Assembly: GCA_023159155.1 (NCBI GenBank)
Contig: JAJNNX010000032.1
Coordinates: 124,001-188,000 of the forward strand
Direction: 5' to 3'
DNA from: Ustulina deusta
Taxonomy: Eukaryota; Ascomycota; Sordariomycetes; Xylariales; Xylariaceae
DNA length: 64,000 nt
In this document: piece after piece, positions 35,248 through 46,145 of the stretch
Numbering within the stretch: position 1 is the stretch's first letter
Layout: the number at the start of each line of letters is the position of its first letter
The notes under the pieces: generated by a model
The model's input: the letters and a program-made list of their open reading frames with translations, nothing else
Database searches by the model: none
What the model was told of the DNA's origin: nothing
Made by a program: the position numbers and the translations under genes

Positions 35248-36860
35248 CTGGTAACGCCTTTTTATTTAATGATCCAAGCCATGTGCCAAGTGAAAGCCAA
35301 GGATGCAAACTTCTTAATTCTTCACTCTCAGGCCTTCAGGACTTCCGTTGTACTTCGACATCGCTCCAACTGAGATCTATCGTTTCTTACCCCATCTCAA
35401 GTGAATTACCCAAAGATGGCAGCTGTTCGAGCGTACGTAGCTTCGGACATTTTAATCTGCAGACTTCAAATACAAATGCCGTGATTTGTTACCCGAAAAG
35501 TTCTCGCTCAAGCTGTATATGTCGTCGCGGCTGTGTTCCACGACGGGTCTGTGAGGTGTCAGCGACTCACTCTACCTATAGCAACTGCATGACCAACGGG
35601 AGATCCCACATCGCCAATGCCACCTTGGAGATACCAGGCTTTCATTTAAAGGAAGTCGATAAAGACCTCCTGCCCATCCGGAAGATGTCGAAATTTATCT
35701 GTTTTCGTAGGTGGGATTGGAAGTCCTTCCGATTCACATCTTGAGGGCGCGTGATTGGAAGATGGACACGGTGACGTGACAACGACGAAGAATCAACGGG
35801 ATTCGCAAACACAAATTAATGTGGCACTTCTGATTAGCCTACAGTAACTGCATTGCCTTCAGACTCCCGGTGCCCAGCAGTGTCACATTGCACACTCATA
35901 CACTACCCTACTACCTCGCTCTCCATCCCACGTCTTCCTTGCCTACTACTACACATGTACGACTAAGGCGGGGGATCTTCCTTGTACGTGTACCCTGAGG
36001 ATATGCAGGTGGGTGGACGGTTCATATATCTTACAATATGCCTTGCATACACTAAGTAGATACGGGCTGTTTGACCTCCATGTGGTTGTAGGCGGTGTAC
36101 AAGTAGAGTCGAAAAAGGTGAAGATAATGATAGTAAAGGGATGATTAAGGCATTACCAGAATAAGGAGGTAGGTACTCCTAACCAGGTACCCAGGTACCT
36201 AGTGTATAGTCCGCCCCACATAATTCGAGGCCCAACTCTGAAATTCACTGCCCAAAGAGTCGGATAATTTGGTATTTATCGCTGTATCCAGTTACAAAGA
36301 CTGTTACAATCCATGTTGTGCTGCATTTGAAAGCATTTTGCGGGATTGAACCCACATTCCATGCACCTGGCCCCCCGGCTCTGTGCCTGTTCCTACATAC
36401 ATACATGTACTTAAAGTAACCTTTACCATCATCATCATAAGCGGAAGAAAAAAAAGAGGAAAAAGGAAAAAGTACATATTTATACTTAATCTCCCCCTCG
36501 CCTTCGACGCCTATCACAGCCGACGACATGCACCCTCTCCCTTAGCGTGCGAGCACAACAGCATTTCCCCTCTCCAAGACAGAAATCACACGTTCTGCCC
36601 AGTTCGCCTCGGAGCCTTGGCACCATCCGACGCTGGTTGGCTCACCCGTCGCGTCTTACCTCCCATTCCACAAGTCGACCGTCCAAGCTCACTTTTCTGC
36701 CAGCAACGAGAAAAAGCAACGCGGTAACCTGAAACCTCGCCCCGTCAAGCCTCGTGGGTGTGTGTCAATTCGGGCGTCTTGGCAGTCTACTACATCCCAA
36801 TACAAAGCTTTCTTTCCTCATTGTTGCCGATAGTCGCTGGGTCCTACCCGAGGTATCTCC

Positions 36861-36912
36861 TGACCAGTATCCCGACCAGTCTCCCGACCAGTCCCCCGAC
36901 CAGCATCCCGAC
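36861..36912. repeat. 12-bp tandem repeat in the phosphatase leader
   Basis: Four near-perfect copies of CCCGACCAGTCT-type units occur in a row, upstream of the PPZ start codon by 1.2 kb. The copies differ at one or two bases each. Confidence 0.85.
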
Positions 36913-38103
36913 CTGCCTACATACATGCCTGCCAGGTAGTCCGTCTCGTCCGCCCGTGATCGAACAGCAGATGCCATCTACCCAGTCCCAGCACCTACCT
37001 GCGCATATATCATCCGAGGCCACCTCGAAACCGATCGCATACCCGTCGGCCACCAACCACTGCCTATCGTACCAATGATATAGCCGAGCGCCATCGACTA
37101 GCCCAGTTTCTGCCCAGACCAGCTTCGGACGGCGAAACCTTGCTACAGCGGCTACCACGCCTAGCACGCCTAGTCCCAACCATCGTAAACTTGGCGCCGC
37201 AACCGAGTTCATCAGCCTGTCTCGTCTCTCTGGCGTCGAGCTCGTTTCCTCTTCCCTGCCTGTCTCTGTAAGCTGGCGATATCCGCGAGTCGGGTGAGTG
37301 TGACTTGTTTTCGTGCCTTCACCCGTATCTCTTTCGCTCTCATTCGCCGCCAGCAGCCGTCTTTGTCGCCGTCTTTTCCCGCCGCTTGTGTGGCTTTCTA
37401 CATGGCCCCATGTGGATGACTCCAGTCCTTCTAATACATTGACATACACATACACCTTCGCACAACCAGCGCGCAAGCGCTTACTTTGAGGAAACCTTCC
37501 CCCCGCATTCCCGACCATCGTCATCAATTCTGTCCCTGTCGCCTCTGTTTAATATCCTTCGTACACTATTGTTCGCCGCACCCTGATGCGCCAATTGCCT
37601 GGCTCTTTGAAGTCTTTCAGTAGACACACTGCCGTTGCGCCCGCTATGTCGGTGGAGTGAGCAACTGTGAGCTGATCTTTCCCGCCTAGATGAATAGGTA
37701 CCCACCTCCGCTCTCGTCATAGATCGACTGCCACCGCGCACGTTCGACCCTCTACCTCCGATATCCCCGTTCCCCACGCCGACGCGAGGCTTTGAGACTC
37801 CCGGCACCTTCAGCACGTCGCTTGATTCCGACCCGCCTTGCAGGCAGTCTCACGCCGCGATTCATAAAGACGGACGCCACAACGGCTCCCCAAACCTCCT
37901 CCGTTCTCCTCCTTGCCATTCTGGTACAGCTATTCCATCCTCCCTAGCAATAAATACATCAACGAAAACCACCGGCATCTGTATACACCGAATAATTCCG
38001 GAGGGCGGCCGTCTGGGCACTCGTTTCCTTGGTTGGACTTCTACGAGGCACGAGGCTCGGACATTTTCTTGTCACTATCACTCTAGATACATCGGCTAGG
38101 ATT

Positions 38104-39799
38104 ATGGGAAACCAAAACTCGAAAGAGAGCGGGGGCTCCAAAGGTTCAGCTGGCGCCACGGCCGCCACGGATGGTCTCCAGTCATACCCCTCCCTTGGAA
38201 AGTCCGATACAAAGGAATCGTCGCGCTCTTTCAAGGCGCTTCGATCCAAGATCCCCGGCGGTGGGAAGACGGACAGTCCCCGAAGTTCCACCGTTCTCTC
38301 CAATGGCGAGACCCTCGTTGACAAATCCGACGTCGCGTCCGTGCGATCCGGGCGAAGCAGTAAGTCGGCGGTGTCTAGATCCAGCCGTGTCGACTCCATG
38401 ACGAGCCCCGTGTCACCAGAATCAGCGACCTCCGTCTTGGATGACGATGATGCGCAGCCACCACCATCACCCATACAATCTGCTTCAATGAAAGGCGGGC
38501 ATGGAAATATTAGTGCTGCTCAAGCCTGTGGGGAGGTTGACTATGTGTCGGATCAACCACCAACTGGTGTTGCTAACCCCAACCCACAATTGCAACAGCA
38601 ACCTGGGGCTTCGATCCTCGTGAAGAGGGAGAATGCAACCAACCCTATACAATCTGGACTGTCCGAGGAACAGTCCAGTGGTGTGGCCATGGGCGAGATC
38701 AATGACATCGACCTTGACGATTTCATCAAGCGCCTCCTTGACGCCGCCTACGCTGGTAAAGTTACCAAGAGTGTCTGCCTAAAGAACGCCGAAATCGTAG
38801 CGATATGTCAGAGAGCGCGAGAATGTTTTCTTTCCCAGCCGGCCCTGCTCGAGCTTGATGCTCCTGTCAAAATCGTTGGGGACGTTCATGGACAGTATAC
38901 CGATTTGATCCGTATGTTTGAGATGTGTGGATTCCCTCCCACCGCCAACTTCCTTTTCCTCGGTGATTATGTCGACCGAGGAAAACAGTCTCTTGAGACG
39001 ATTCTCTTGCTACTATGTTACAAACTCAAATACCCCGAGAACTTTTTCCTTCTCCGCGGGAACCATGAGTGCGCCAATGTTACTCGTGTTTATGGATTCT
39101 ATGACGAATGCAAGCGACGGTGCAACATCAAAATTTGGAAGACCTTTATTGATTGTTTCAATACTTTACCCATCGCTGCTATTGTCGCTGGAAAAATATT
39201 TTGTGTCCATGGTGGCTTATCACCGGCATTGAGCCACATGGATGATATCCGCAATATTGCTCGCCCAACCGATGTTCCTGATTACGGATTACTCAACGAT
39301 TTACTTTGGTCTGATCCGGCCGACATGGAAGCGGACTGGGAGGCCAACGAGAGGGGAGTCAGTTATTGTTTTGGAAAGAAGGTCATAACCGACTTTCTCG
39401 CTACGCACGATTTCGATCTCGTTTGTCGTGCACACATGGTGGTAGAAGACGGCTATGAATTCTTTAACGACAGGGTTCTGGTTACTGTCTTCAGCGCACC
39501 AAATGTATGTACAGCTAATACACTACACAACGAAAAGATAGAACTAACAGAATATTTAGTATTGTGGCGAATTCGACAATTGGGGCGCTGTTATGTCTGT
39601 CTCGGCGGAACTCCTTTGCAGTTTTGAATTGCTAAAACCACTTGACTCTTCTGCGCTGAAAAGCCATATCAAAAAGGGCAGGAACAAGCGCAATAATATG
39701 CTTAACAGCCCAGTATGTTCAATTCTCCCCCAAATCCGTGATCAATAGTCTCTAATACATTCTTCGTAGCCCGCAAGCGTGTATCCTCAGAGCGTGTAG
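38104..39799 (+). CDS. PPZ1: PPZ-type serine/threonine protein phosphatase
   Basis: Three exons: 38104-39504, 39560-39712 and a 30-nt last exon 39770-39799; introns of 55 and 57 bp, both with GTATGT donors; 527 residues. The protein begins MGNQNSKE, an N-myristoylation signal shared by PPZ proteins. A Ser-rich, disordered ~220-residue extension follows, then a PP1-like catalytic domain with GDVHGQ (Asp260), GDYVDRG and GNHE metal-binding motifs. The end, [13 protein letters not shown], requires the last micro-exon. PPZ phosphatases control cation homeostasis, cell-wall integrity and cell-cycle entry and are held by Hal3-type inhibitors. An upstream in-frame ATG at 38029 would bury the myristoylation site and is rejected. 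Confidence 0.95.
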
Positions 39800-41010
39800 G
39801 TTTCGTTTCAGAACCGGAGATCCACCATCTTACCAGGCCCAGACTCATTTGGGCACGATACGAATGTAGCCCAGGTGATAGCCTCGACAGCTCAAAAGCT
39901 GTATTCACAGGTTATGAGCTCTGCGTCACTTGAAGGGAGCTTCGAGGGTGTGTGCACGCTGGTGCAAAGGAATCGCGTGGTGTCTAACTTCTTGCCACCC
40001 AATATCACCGGCGTCATTTCGGCCGATTCGCCTTTCGCAAGGCATTAAGAGACCAATATGAATACAAGGGTGTAGCAATCCTTGTGGTGAAGGAACAGTA
40101 GTCCTGAAATGGACCTACTGACAGGGCTTAACGAACTTGCACCCTCAATTAGGAGGAAACTTCTTTATTGGAGGGCATGGTATGCCTACGTGTTTCAACA
40201 GGCGCATTGGTAGACAGGACTTTATGTATATTACCTGGGTTTCAGTGACTAATTAACATTAATTTGCTGAAGAGGAGCCATCTCCGTTTTGAGGCTAATA
40301 CATTCGGCGTTCACGGAATCATCTGACGGGCTATGATCCCAAAAAAGCTTCGTGAAGTTTGTTCCTAGCTAGTACACGTGTATGATACGACCGATCGAAA
40401 CACCCAGGGGATAACTATCTAACTTGGCGGTCATTGTGGTAGAGAGGGGTATGGAATCGTGTACCAAAACATATCCAAGTGGCAACTAAATATTACCCAA
40501 CGACCCCGAATGCATTCCTTAGATAACTTTGATGCACCTTACACCACAACCGTAACGGGGAAAGGGACTTCCTGGGCAGTGAAGCTAGGTAACAAGATTT
40601 CAGCGAGAACGAGATACTCCGGACGATGATGCCACGATTTAGTAACTACTTTTGGATACCCCAAGTTTTACGATCAGTTATTCTCCTGAGTCTAGATTTC
40701 TAGGCATATGTTGTAATAGAACGACTCGTGCCTCACTCACAATGTAAGCATACAGTAACCAGCGATATCCGACTTGACCCCCACGACAAGGATGCAAGTT
40801 CCCTGTTGTCTTGGAGGCCATGTGGATCGAAGTCACATCACGGTAATGGTCTCCGCCTGCTCCCATGATCGGCCCGCTATGATATATTGCACCATACCTA
40901 GCAAGCGGAGCTGCTCCCGTGGAGACGGAGATCCCCCGCATCTGAGTCTATTCCTCCGGAGATAAGTAGTTGCAAGTTGCTCCGGGGGATTGCCTCATGA
41001 GTAATCAGAC
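39800..41010. other. Intergenic region downstream of the PPZ gene
   Basis: The first bases are the phosphatase 3' UTR. No other gene is apparent; all frames are short and featureless. The right boundary is the foldback element. Confidence 0.5.
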
Positions 41011-41419
41011 AAACTGAGGGTAGCCCACCCCTGTTGACCTGAGGGTACCCGTGCTTTTTTTATGTACCAGTGCCCCTACAGAGTACGTTTCATACAATCG
41101 ATTAGAATATACCTTTAAATATATATTTATAATTTACATAATTTGTATAAAATTTTATACTTGCATATTTATTCTAATACAAACTTACTTATAATTATAT
41201 ATGTTTACTTTTTCCCTTTTTAAAAACAACAACTTACCTTAGAGTATTTTCTTTTACTTGTTGTATAAAATATGTTATATGCATTAAATTAGCTATAAAC
41301 GTTCTATGTATTTAAACGTGCATTTCTAATCGATTGTGCGAAAAGTACTCTATGGAGCACTAGTACTTAAAAAAAGCACGGGTACCCTCAGGTCAACAGG
41401 GGTGGGCTACCCTCAGTTT
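41011..41419. mobile_element. 409-bp foldback/MITE-like element with long terminal inverted repeats
   Basis: The first 52 bases (41011-41062, starting AAACTGAGGGTAGCCCACCC) are the exact reverse complement of the last 52 (41368-41419). Similarity continues inward as imperfect arms to about 41130 and 41300, sharing for example ACAATCGATTAGAA. The centre is almost pure A/T with no coding potential. This is the structure of a non-autonomous DNA transposon. A target-site duplication is not clear: the right flank gives TA, the left CA. It sits about 175 bases upstream of the dehydratase start codon. Confidence 0.8.
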
Positions 41420-41593
41420 ATGTGTAGACTCTTGCCTCATTTACTCTGCCAGCCAAATACCCACCTTCATTTCTGTTAACATACACTGTCAGAACAAGGG
41501 AGTTCACGGGGTGCTCACGGCACAACTAACTAACAGATACACACCTGATCCCCCCCACTACGGCAGGCAAAGAAATCAGAGAAAAAGACAGAA

Positions 41594-43750
41594 ATGGATC
41601 GGAACCAAGACTACGACCTTGGCCGTCCGGTAGGGCCGGTACAAGGCATGAGACAGGGCCTGACGTCTTACGGAGATGCGCACTTCTCGTTGTTTCTGCG
41701 GAAAGTATTCATCAAGGCACTTGGATACAGCGAGGACGCACTCTCTCGACCCATCGTAGGCATCGTAAACACGTACTCGAGCTTCAACCCATGTCATGCA
41801 AACATCCCACAACTCATGGATGCTGTGAAGCGCGGTGTTCAACTTGCCGGCGGCCTGGCGATCGATTTTCCGACTATCAGCCTCCATGAGTCCTTTGCTG
41901 CGCCGACCAGTATGTTTTTGAGGAACCTTATGAGTATGGATACGGAAGAGATGATCCGTGCCCAGCCTGTTGATGCGGTTGTGCTTATCGGGGGTATGTT
42001 AATTTGCTCATTGTGAGACCCTGTCAGTTCGCGCGTGTTAGTCACTGTGTATGCGTCTACTAAGAAGAAAAAGGTTGCGATAAGACTACGCCCGCTCAGC
42101 TCATGGGTGGCATCTCGGCTAACAAGCCGATTCTACACCTCGTCACGGGCCCAATGATGCCAGGGAGCCACCGCGGAGTACGCATAGGTGCCTGTACAGA
42201 TTGCAGAAATAATTGGGCCAGCTACCGGGCGGGAGCGATAGATATAGAGGAGATTGAAATGATCAACGAGGAGCTTGCGCCAACTGTAGGTCCCCTCTAA
42301 ATCCCTTTCTCTACCGACTGTCCACTCTACTAAACATCACTGGGATGGCGTGACTTGGTTGACCTGCTTGGATTTCCCACTGATTGATTTCCAAGGCTGG
42401 CACTTGCGGCGTAATGGGCACGGCCAGCACAATGGCCTGCGTGCTTGTAGGGCTAGGAATGATGCCTTTGAAAGGTGCCTCGGCACCGGCCGTCTCATCG
42501 GCACGTCTACGAATAGCAGAACAAACCGGCGCAACAGCCGTATCGATGATAAATGCAGGAGACGCTCTCAAGCCACAAGCCTTACTAACGCGAGAGTCCT
42601 TCCTCAACGCCATCACCGTTCTACAAGCCATCGGCGGATCGACCAACGCCGTCGTTCATCTCATGGCGATTATCAACCGCCACCCGCACGTCGCGGGCTC
42701 CATAACGCTAGACACAATCGACGAGATAGGAAGAAAGACCCCGCTGCTCGTGGACCTGAAGCCCAGCGGCTCGAACTACATGACGGATTTCCACAACTCT
42801 GGGGGCATGGCGGCCTTGCTCCACGAGCTGAAACCACTCCTGCATCTCCAAGTCATGACGGTCACGGGGAACACGCTCGGCGAGGTCCTCGACGCCGAGC
42901 CCGTCATCCCGATCCCCAGAGACCTGTCCTGCATCGCGCCGTTCAGCGACCCACTATACCCGGCCTCCTCGCTCGTCGTGCTGCGCGGGAACTTGGCGCC
43001 CAGTACGCACTCATTCCAGTCATTATTTCCTTTTTTTGCCCAGTCGTCTACTCCTCCTCCCTCCCCCCCGCCCCCCAAGAACGAATCAAATCTTCACTGC
43101 GAGCAATACTTTCTAACTTCTGAGGTCATACAGGGGGCGCGGTCATGAAAGCCAGCGCGTCGAAGAACCGCGCGTTGCTGTCGCATTCGGGGCCGGCGGT
43201 CGTGTTTTCCGGGTCCGCGGACCTGGCGCGACGCATCGACGACGAGGACCTGGACGTCACGCCCGAGAGCGTCCTCGTACTACAGAATATCGGTCCCGTG
43301 GGCAACCCCGGCATGCCCGAGGCCGGACTCATCCCCATCCCGCGGAAGCTCGCGGCGCAAGGCGTGCAGGATATGCTGCGGGTCTCGGATGGACGGATGA
43401 GCGGCACCGCGGGAGGGACCATCGTCTTGCATGTTGCGCCCGAGGCGGCGGATCCGGGGTCTGCGTTGGGGGTCGTGCGGGATGGGGATATCGTTACTGT
43501 GGATGTTGAGAGGAGGGTGTTGAGGGTTGAGATTAGTGATGAGGAGATGGCGAGGAGGATCGCGGAGAGAAAGGGGGCAATGGAGGGCAGTGGGAAGACT
43601 GTGGATGGGGATGGACATCAGGAGCGGAAAGATCCTTGGGTCGCGAGACGTGGGATGAGAGGATATCGGGGGTTGTATATGAGGGAGGTGAATCAGGCGG
43701 ATAGGGGTGCCGATTTCGAATTCCTTACTGCCGAGGGCCCGTCGTCTTGA
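41594..43750 (+). CDS. IlvD/Edd-family dehydratase, sugar-acid type
   Basis: Four exons: 41594-41993, 42074-42285, 42396-43002 and 43134-43750; 611 residues, all junctions GT-AG and in frame. Cluster-ligand cysteines appear in FNPCHANI, GGCDKTTPAQLMG (family signature 1; its Lys is the carbamylated metal ligand in relatives) and TCGVMGTASTMA. Signature 2 reads VSDGRMSGTAGGTIVLHVAP. That form, and the ending GYRGLYMREVNQADRGADFEF, resemble arabonate/xylonate-type dehydratases more than the branched-chain amino acid enzyme Ilv3. The expected reaction is removal of water from a sugar acid or dihydroxy acid to give a 2-keto acid; the substrate is not decided by the sequence. No mitochondrial presequence is visible. 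A MITE-like element lies just upstream. Confidence 0.9.
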
Positions 43751-45117
43751 AGTGATGCCTCTGGCTTGTTGATGTCGTCCAAATGACACTTGACGATTAG
43801 ATCGCGTACAGCGTAGACTACAGGATGCTTAGACTTGGGGGTGGCAGATCTTCGAAATATTACCGAGGGCTTGGGTTCAGTGCTTCGTACTCGGCTTGTA
43901 AATACTAATATATACAATGTATAGATGGAAGAGGGTGATGCATGGGGGAAAAAGAAGGAGAAAAAAAAAAGAACTCGGGGTGACGCGACCTGGATTCGAA
44001 CGTGCCTCCTACAAAAAAAAGAATCGAGGGCTTAAGGCGAACTCAACATCCCTAGACCGGAAAATGCTTGATGCCTATGGCCCTGCCTCTGACACAAACA
44101 TTATTCCTACCGACTACTTTACCACTAGACCACTTGGAGGTGGGAGGGGAACGTCTGTTGAAGATCTGCACACTTGTTATAAATTATATGCTTGGTACTT
44201 CCCTAGGTAGTTTAGGCAGGTGCTACAGGAGCGCCGTTCATAGATTATATTCACGGATCGAGACCACGTTGAATATCTGGGTACCATTGTTACTATGGAT
44301 TTCTAGAGTGCTGTGCCTATTCTATAAAACACCTCCCCAACCCCGCTAGTACCTGGCGTCCTTGTCGTCATGATAGGAGTCCACATCATTCTCATAACTT
44401 TCTTCACCAGAACTAGAAGATGTATGAAGATTGACCAGCTAAGCATCGACAGCAGCTGTGAGACAGCTAGCTTTCCATTCCTCCGCAACTTCGATTCCTA
44501 AACCTTCGCGAAACATACCCGTCTAAACCATGTCTATGTGATCCTTCTTTCGCGGGATTCTCTCGGCGTCTTTAGGGATGAACTCCGGAAATATGGTCTG
44601 AATTAAATATCGTTGGCCGCAGATCCCTTCCGGGATAGTAGATAAGGTGAATCTAGGCAGTCAGGTGGATTCTGGCTCTGCTCGTCTCCTATGGATATTC
44701 GCTAAAGAATTATGCATTAAACATATAAACTACATACCCGGCCGTGAATCATTTATTTACAATATCTACTTATTAAGCGACAGGTGGCGGTCAACAATAT
44801 GTAGGGGTTATGAATCTTGTTCTTACACAAAGGTTTCAACCCCTTTGGTACATAACATTAAGATATAAAGATCACTTCTTTGGTCTTGACATAGAGTGGA
44901 GGCAAACTCTGAGTATCCCCTATAGACGCGGGAAAACTCCGAACCGCGCCAAGGAACCGTCAACTTATGATCCTATATTTGTCTCTAGTCTCATCCCCCA
45001 GATCAATGTCTTCATCTCAGAGATATAAACGAATATCACATTGAATACACCGTCGCTAATTCTCATCTCTCCCGTCTTCTTCACTCCACTCCGCTTGCCA
45101 GCCGATCCCGATCGACC
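43751..45117. other. Intergenic region with tRNA-like remnant
   Basis: No protein gene is seen. It holds the 3' flank of the dehydratase, the tRNA-like sequence at 43961-44140, and at the right end the promoter of the Dabb gene, with a pyrimidine-rich leader near 45060-45110. Confidence 0.5.
43961..44140 (-). other. tRNA-like remnant with polymerase III promoter boxes
   Basis: On the minus strand a box A-like sequence, TGGTCTAGTGG (44132-44122), is followed ~130 bases later by a box B-like sequence, GTTCGAATCC (44001-43992). Next comes a tRNA-style 3' end (CCAGGTCGCGTCA) and, after 10 more bases, a run of ten T (43970-43961). The T-stem cannot form, because its 5' half does not match CCAGG, and no complete cloverleaf fits. 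So this is not a normal tRNA gene. It could be a broken tRNA, two tRNA fragments joined, or the head of a tRNA-derived short interspersed element. Confidence 0.4.
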
Positions 45118-45597
45118 ATGACAGTCATTCATATAGGTCGGTTTCACTACCCATACTGATGAGATAAGACAGCTGGCACTTGTCCATATCCTAATCGTAA
45201 CTAGTTCTCTTCAAATTCCGGGAAGATGTCTCAGATTCCCATAAAGAAGAGTTCGTGACGGAATTGCGAAAATTGAAACACCTGCCTTGCGTCATGGGCT
45301 CGAGACTCGCGGTCGGCGGACCGCCGATCACGGATCCCATCCAACGCAGCCAAGGGTTCCATTATGCTCTTCTAAGCTATCACAAAGATAGACAGGCGCT
45401 TGCTGAATACCAAGCCAGCGATGAACATCATAGGTAAGTAGTGGGCCGAGTCTTGTAGTCAAAGAGCGGCTGGTTGATTAGGTATGTATAGGGTCACGAG
45501 CAAGTACATTTGGCCATTTAAAGAGGATATCATTCGCTTTGATTTCGAGGTCGATGGGAACAAGGCTGTGAGATCTGAGAGTTTAATGAACGATTGA
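45118..45597 (+). CDS. Stress-responsive A/B barrel (Dabb) domain protein
   Basis: The well-supported part is an exon ending at 45433 (HAL-like block GFHYALLSYHKDRQALAEYQ, then SDEHH) spliced through GTAAGT and TATAG to 45492-45597 (VTSKYIWPFKEDIIRFDFEV). These are the middle and end of a Dabb domain, a small dimeric beta-barrel of unknown or varied function. ATG 45118 starts MTVIHIGRFHYP, the expected first strand. The connection from there to the second exon (EEFVTELRKLKHLPCV) is unclear. The only joint I find uses a weak GTCGGT donor at 45137 and an acceptor before 45226, which shortens the first strand. A one-exon frame is blocked by stops. The gene may be intact with unusual splicing or may be damaged at the 5' end. 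Confidence 0.65.
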
Positions 45598-46145
45598 GGT
45601 TAGAGGCGGCGAGTTTTGGGCGAGTTACAGTGTTGCATCTCGTAGTTCGTAGTTAGCTAACAATAATAGACTCCTTTCGCCCAGTACTTATATACCTCTA
45701 ATACCGATTTTATTAACTCACTACGTCCCCCCCCTACCATTAGGTAATTAGTTTATAAAGCTGGGTTATCGGATTTGCGAGTACATGCATAAAGATGGAG
45801 AGGAGCCGGTGGGAAGAAAGGTTGGAACTTGCTTGCCGTGTTAGCTCTCACTTCTTTACCAACTGTTACTGGCGTGCTCGTTTGGGCGTCTTCTGCGTAA
45901 AACTAGATATTGGCCGTTAAATATTACACGGATAAAGCTTAGATAAAATGTACTTACCAAGAGGCATCTTTGAATCTCTTTCACCTTTTTCCTCTGAGGG
46001 AATTACAAGTGATACACACTAGGAGGACCACTCACTTATCGAATAAATCTTGTTTTTAATATAGATAGACTAATCTTGAGGTTTCTGGGAATAATCCATA
46101 AATTTGGGCAATTTAAGGGTAACGTTCAAATCCCCGCATTACTCA
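45598..46145. other. Intergenic region between two converging genes
   Basis: This stretch holds the 3' flanks of the Dabb gene and the Ldh_2 gene. It is AT-rich. No gene or repeat was seen. Confidence 0.45.

Larger units (their letters stand above)
32484..38103. other. Long intergenic region and leader of the PPZ phosphatase gene
   Basis: No firm gene in 5.6 kb. It contains the SUR7-like promoter at the left, a GATATA microsatellite at 34767-34800 and a coding-like minus-strand frame at 34987-35247. From about 36400 to 38103 a pyrimidine-rich stretch with several short upstream frames looks like the promoter and long 5' leader of the phosphatase gene. A 12-bp tandem repeat lies at 36861-36912. 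Confidence 0.5.

Noticed and set aside
35217..35744. A 175-codon plus-strand frame
   Set aside because: It opens with a non-ATG codon and its Ser/Cys-rich translation shows no domain; the minus strand looks more protein-like.
38029..38103. Upstream in-frame ATG for the PPZ phosphatase
   Set aside because: It would place 25 residues before the MGNQNSK myristoylation signal that PPZ proteins have at their very N-terminus.
42350..43123. Alternative plus-strand frame in the dehydratase
   Set aside because: It overlaps the real frame with no family motif; the real one carries the IlvD/Edd signatures.
43978..44005. Primer-binding site of an LTR retrotransposon
   Set aside because: The complement of a tRNA 3' end is present, but no LTR, polypurine tract or reverse transcriptase frame lies nearby.
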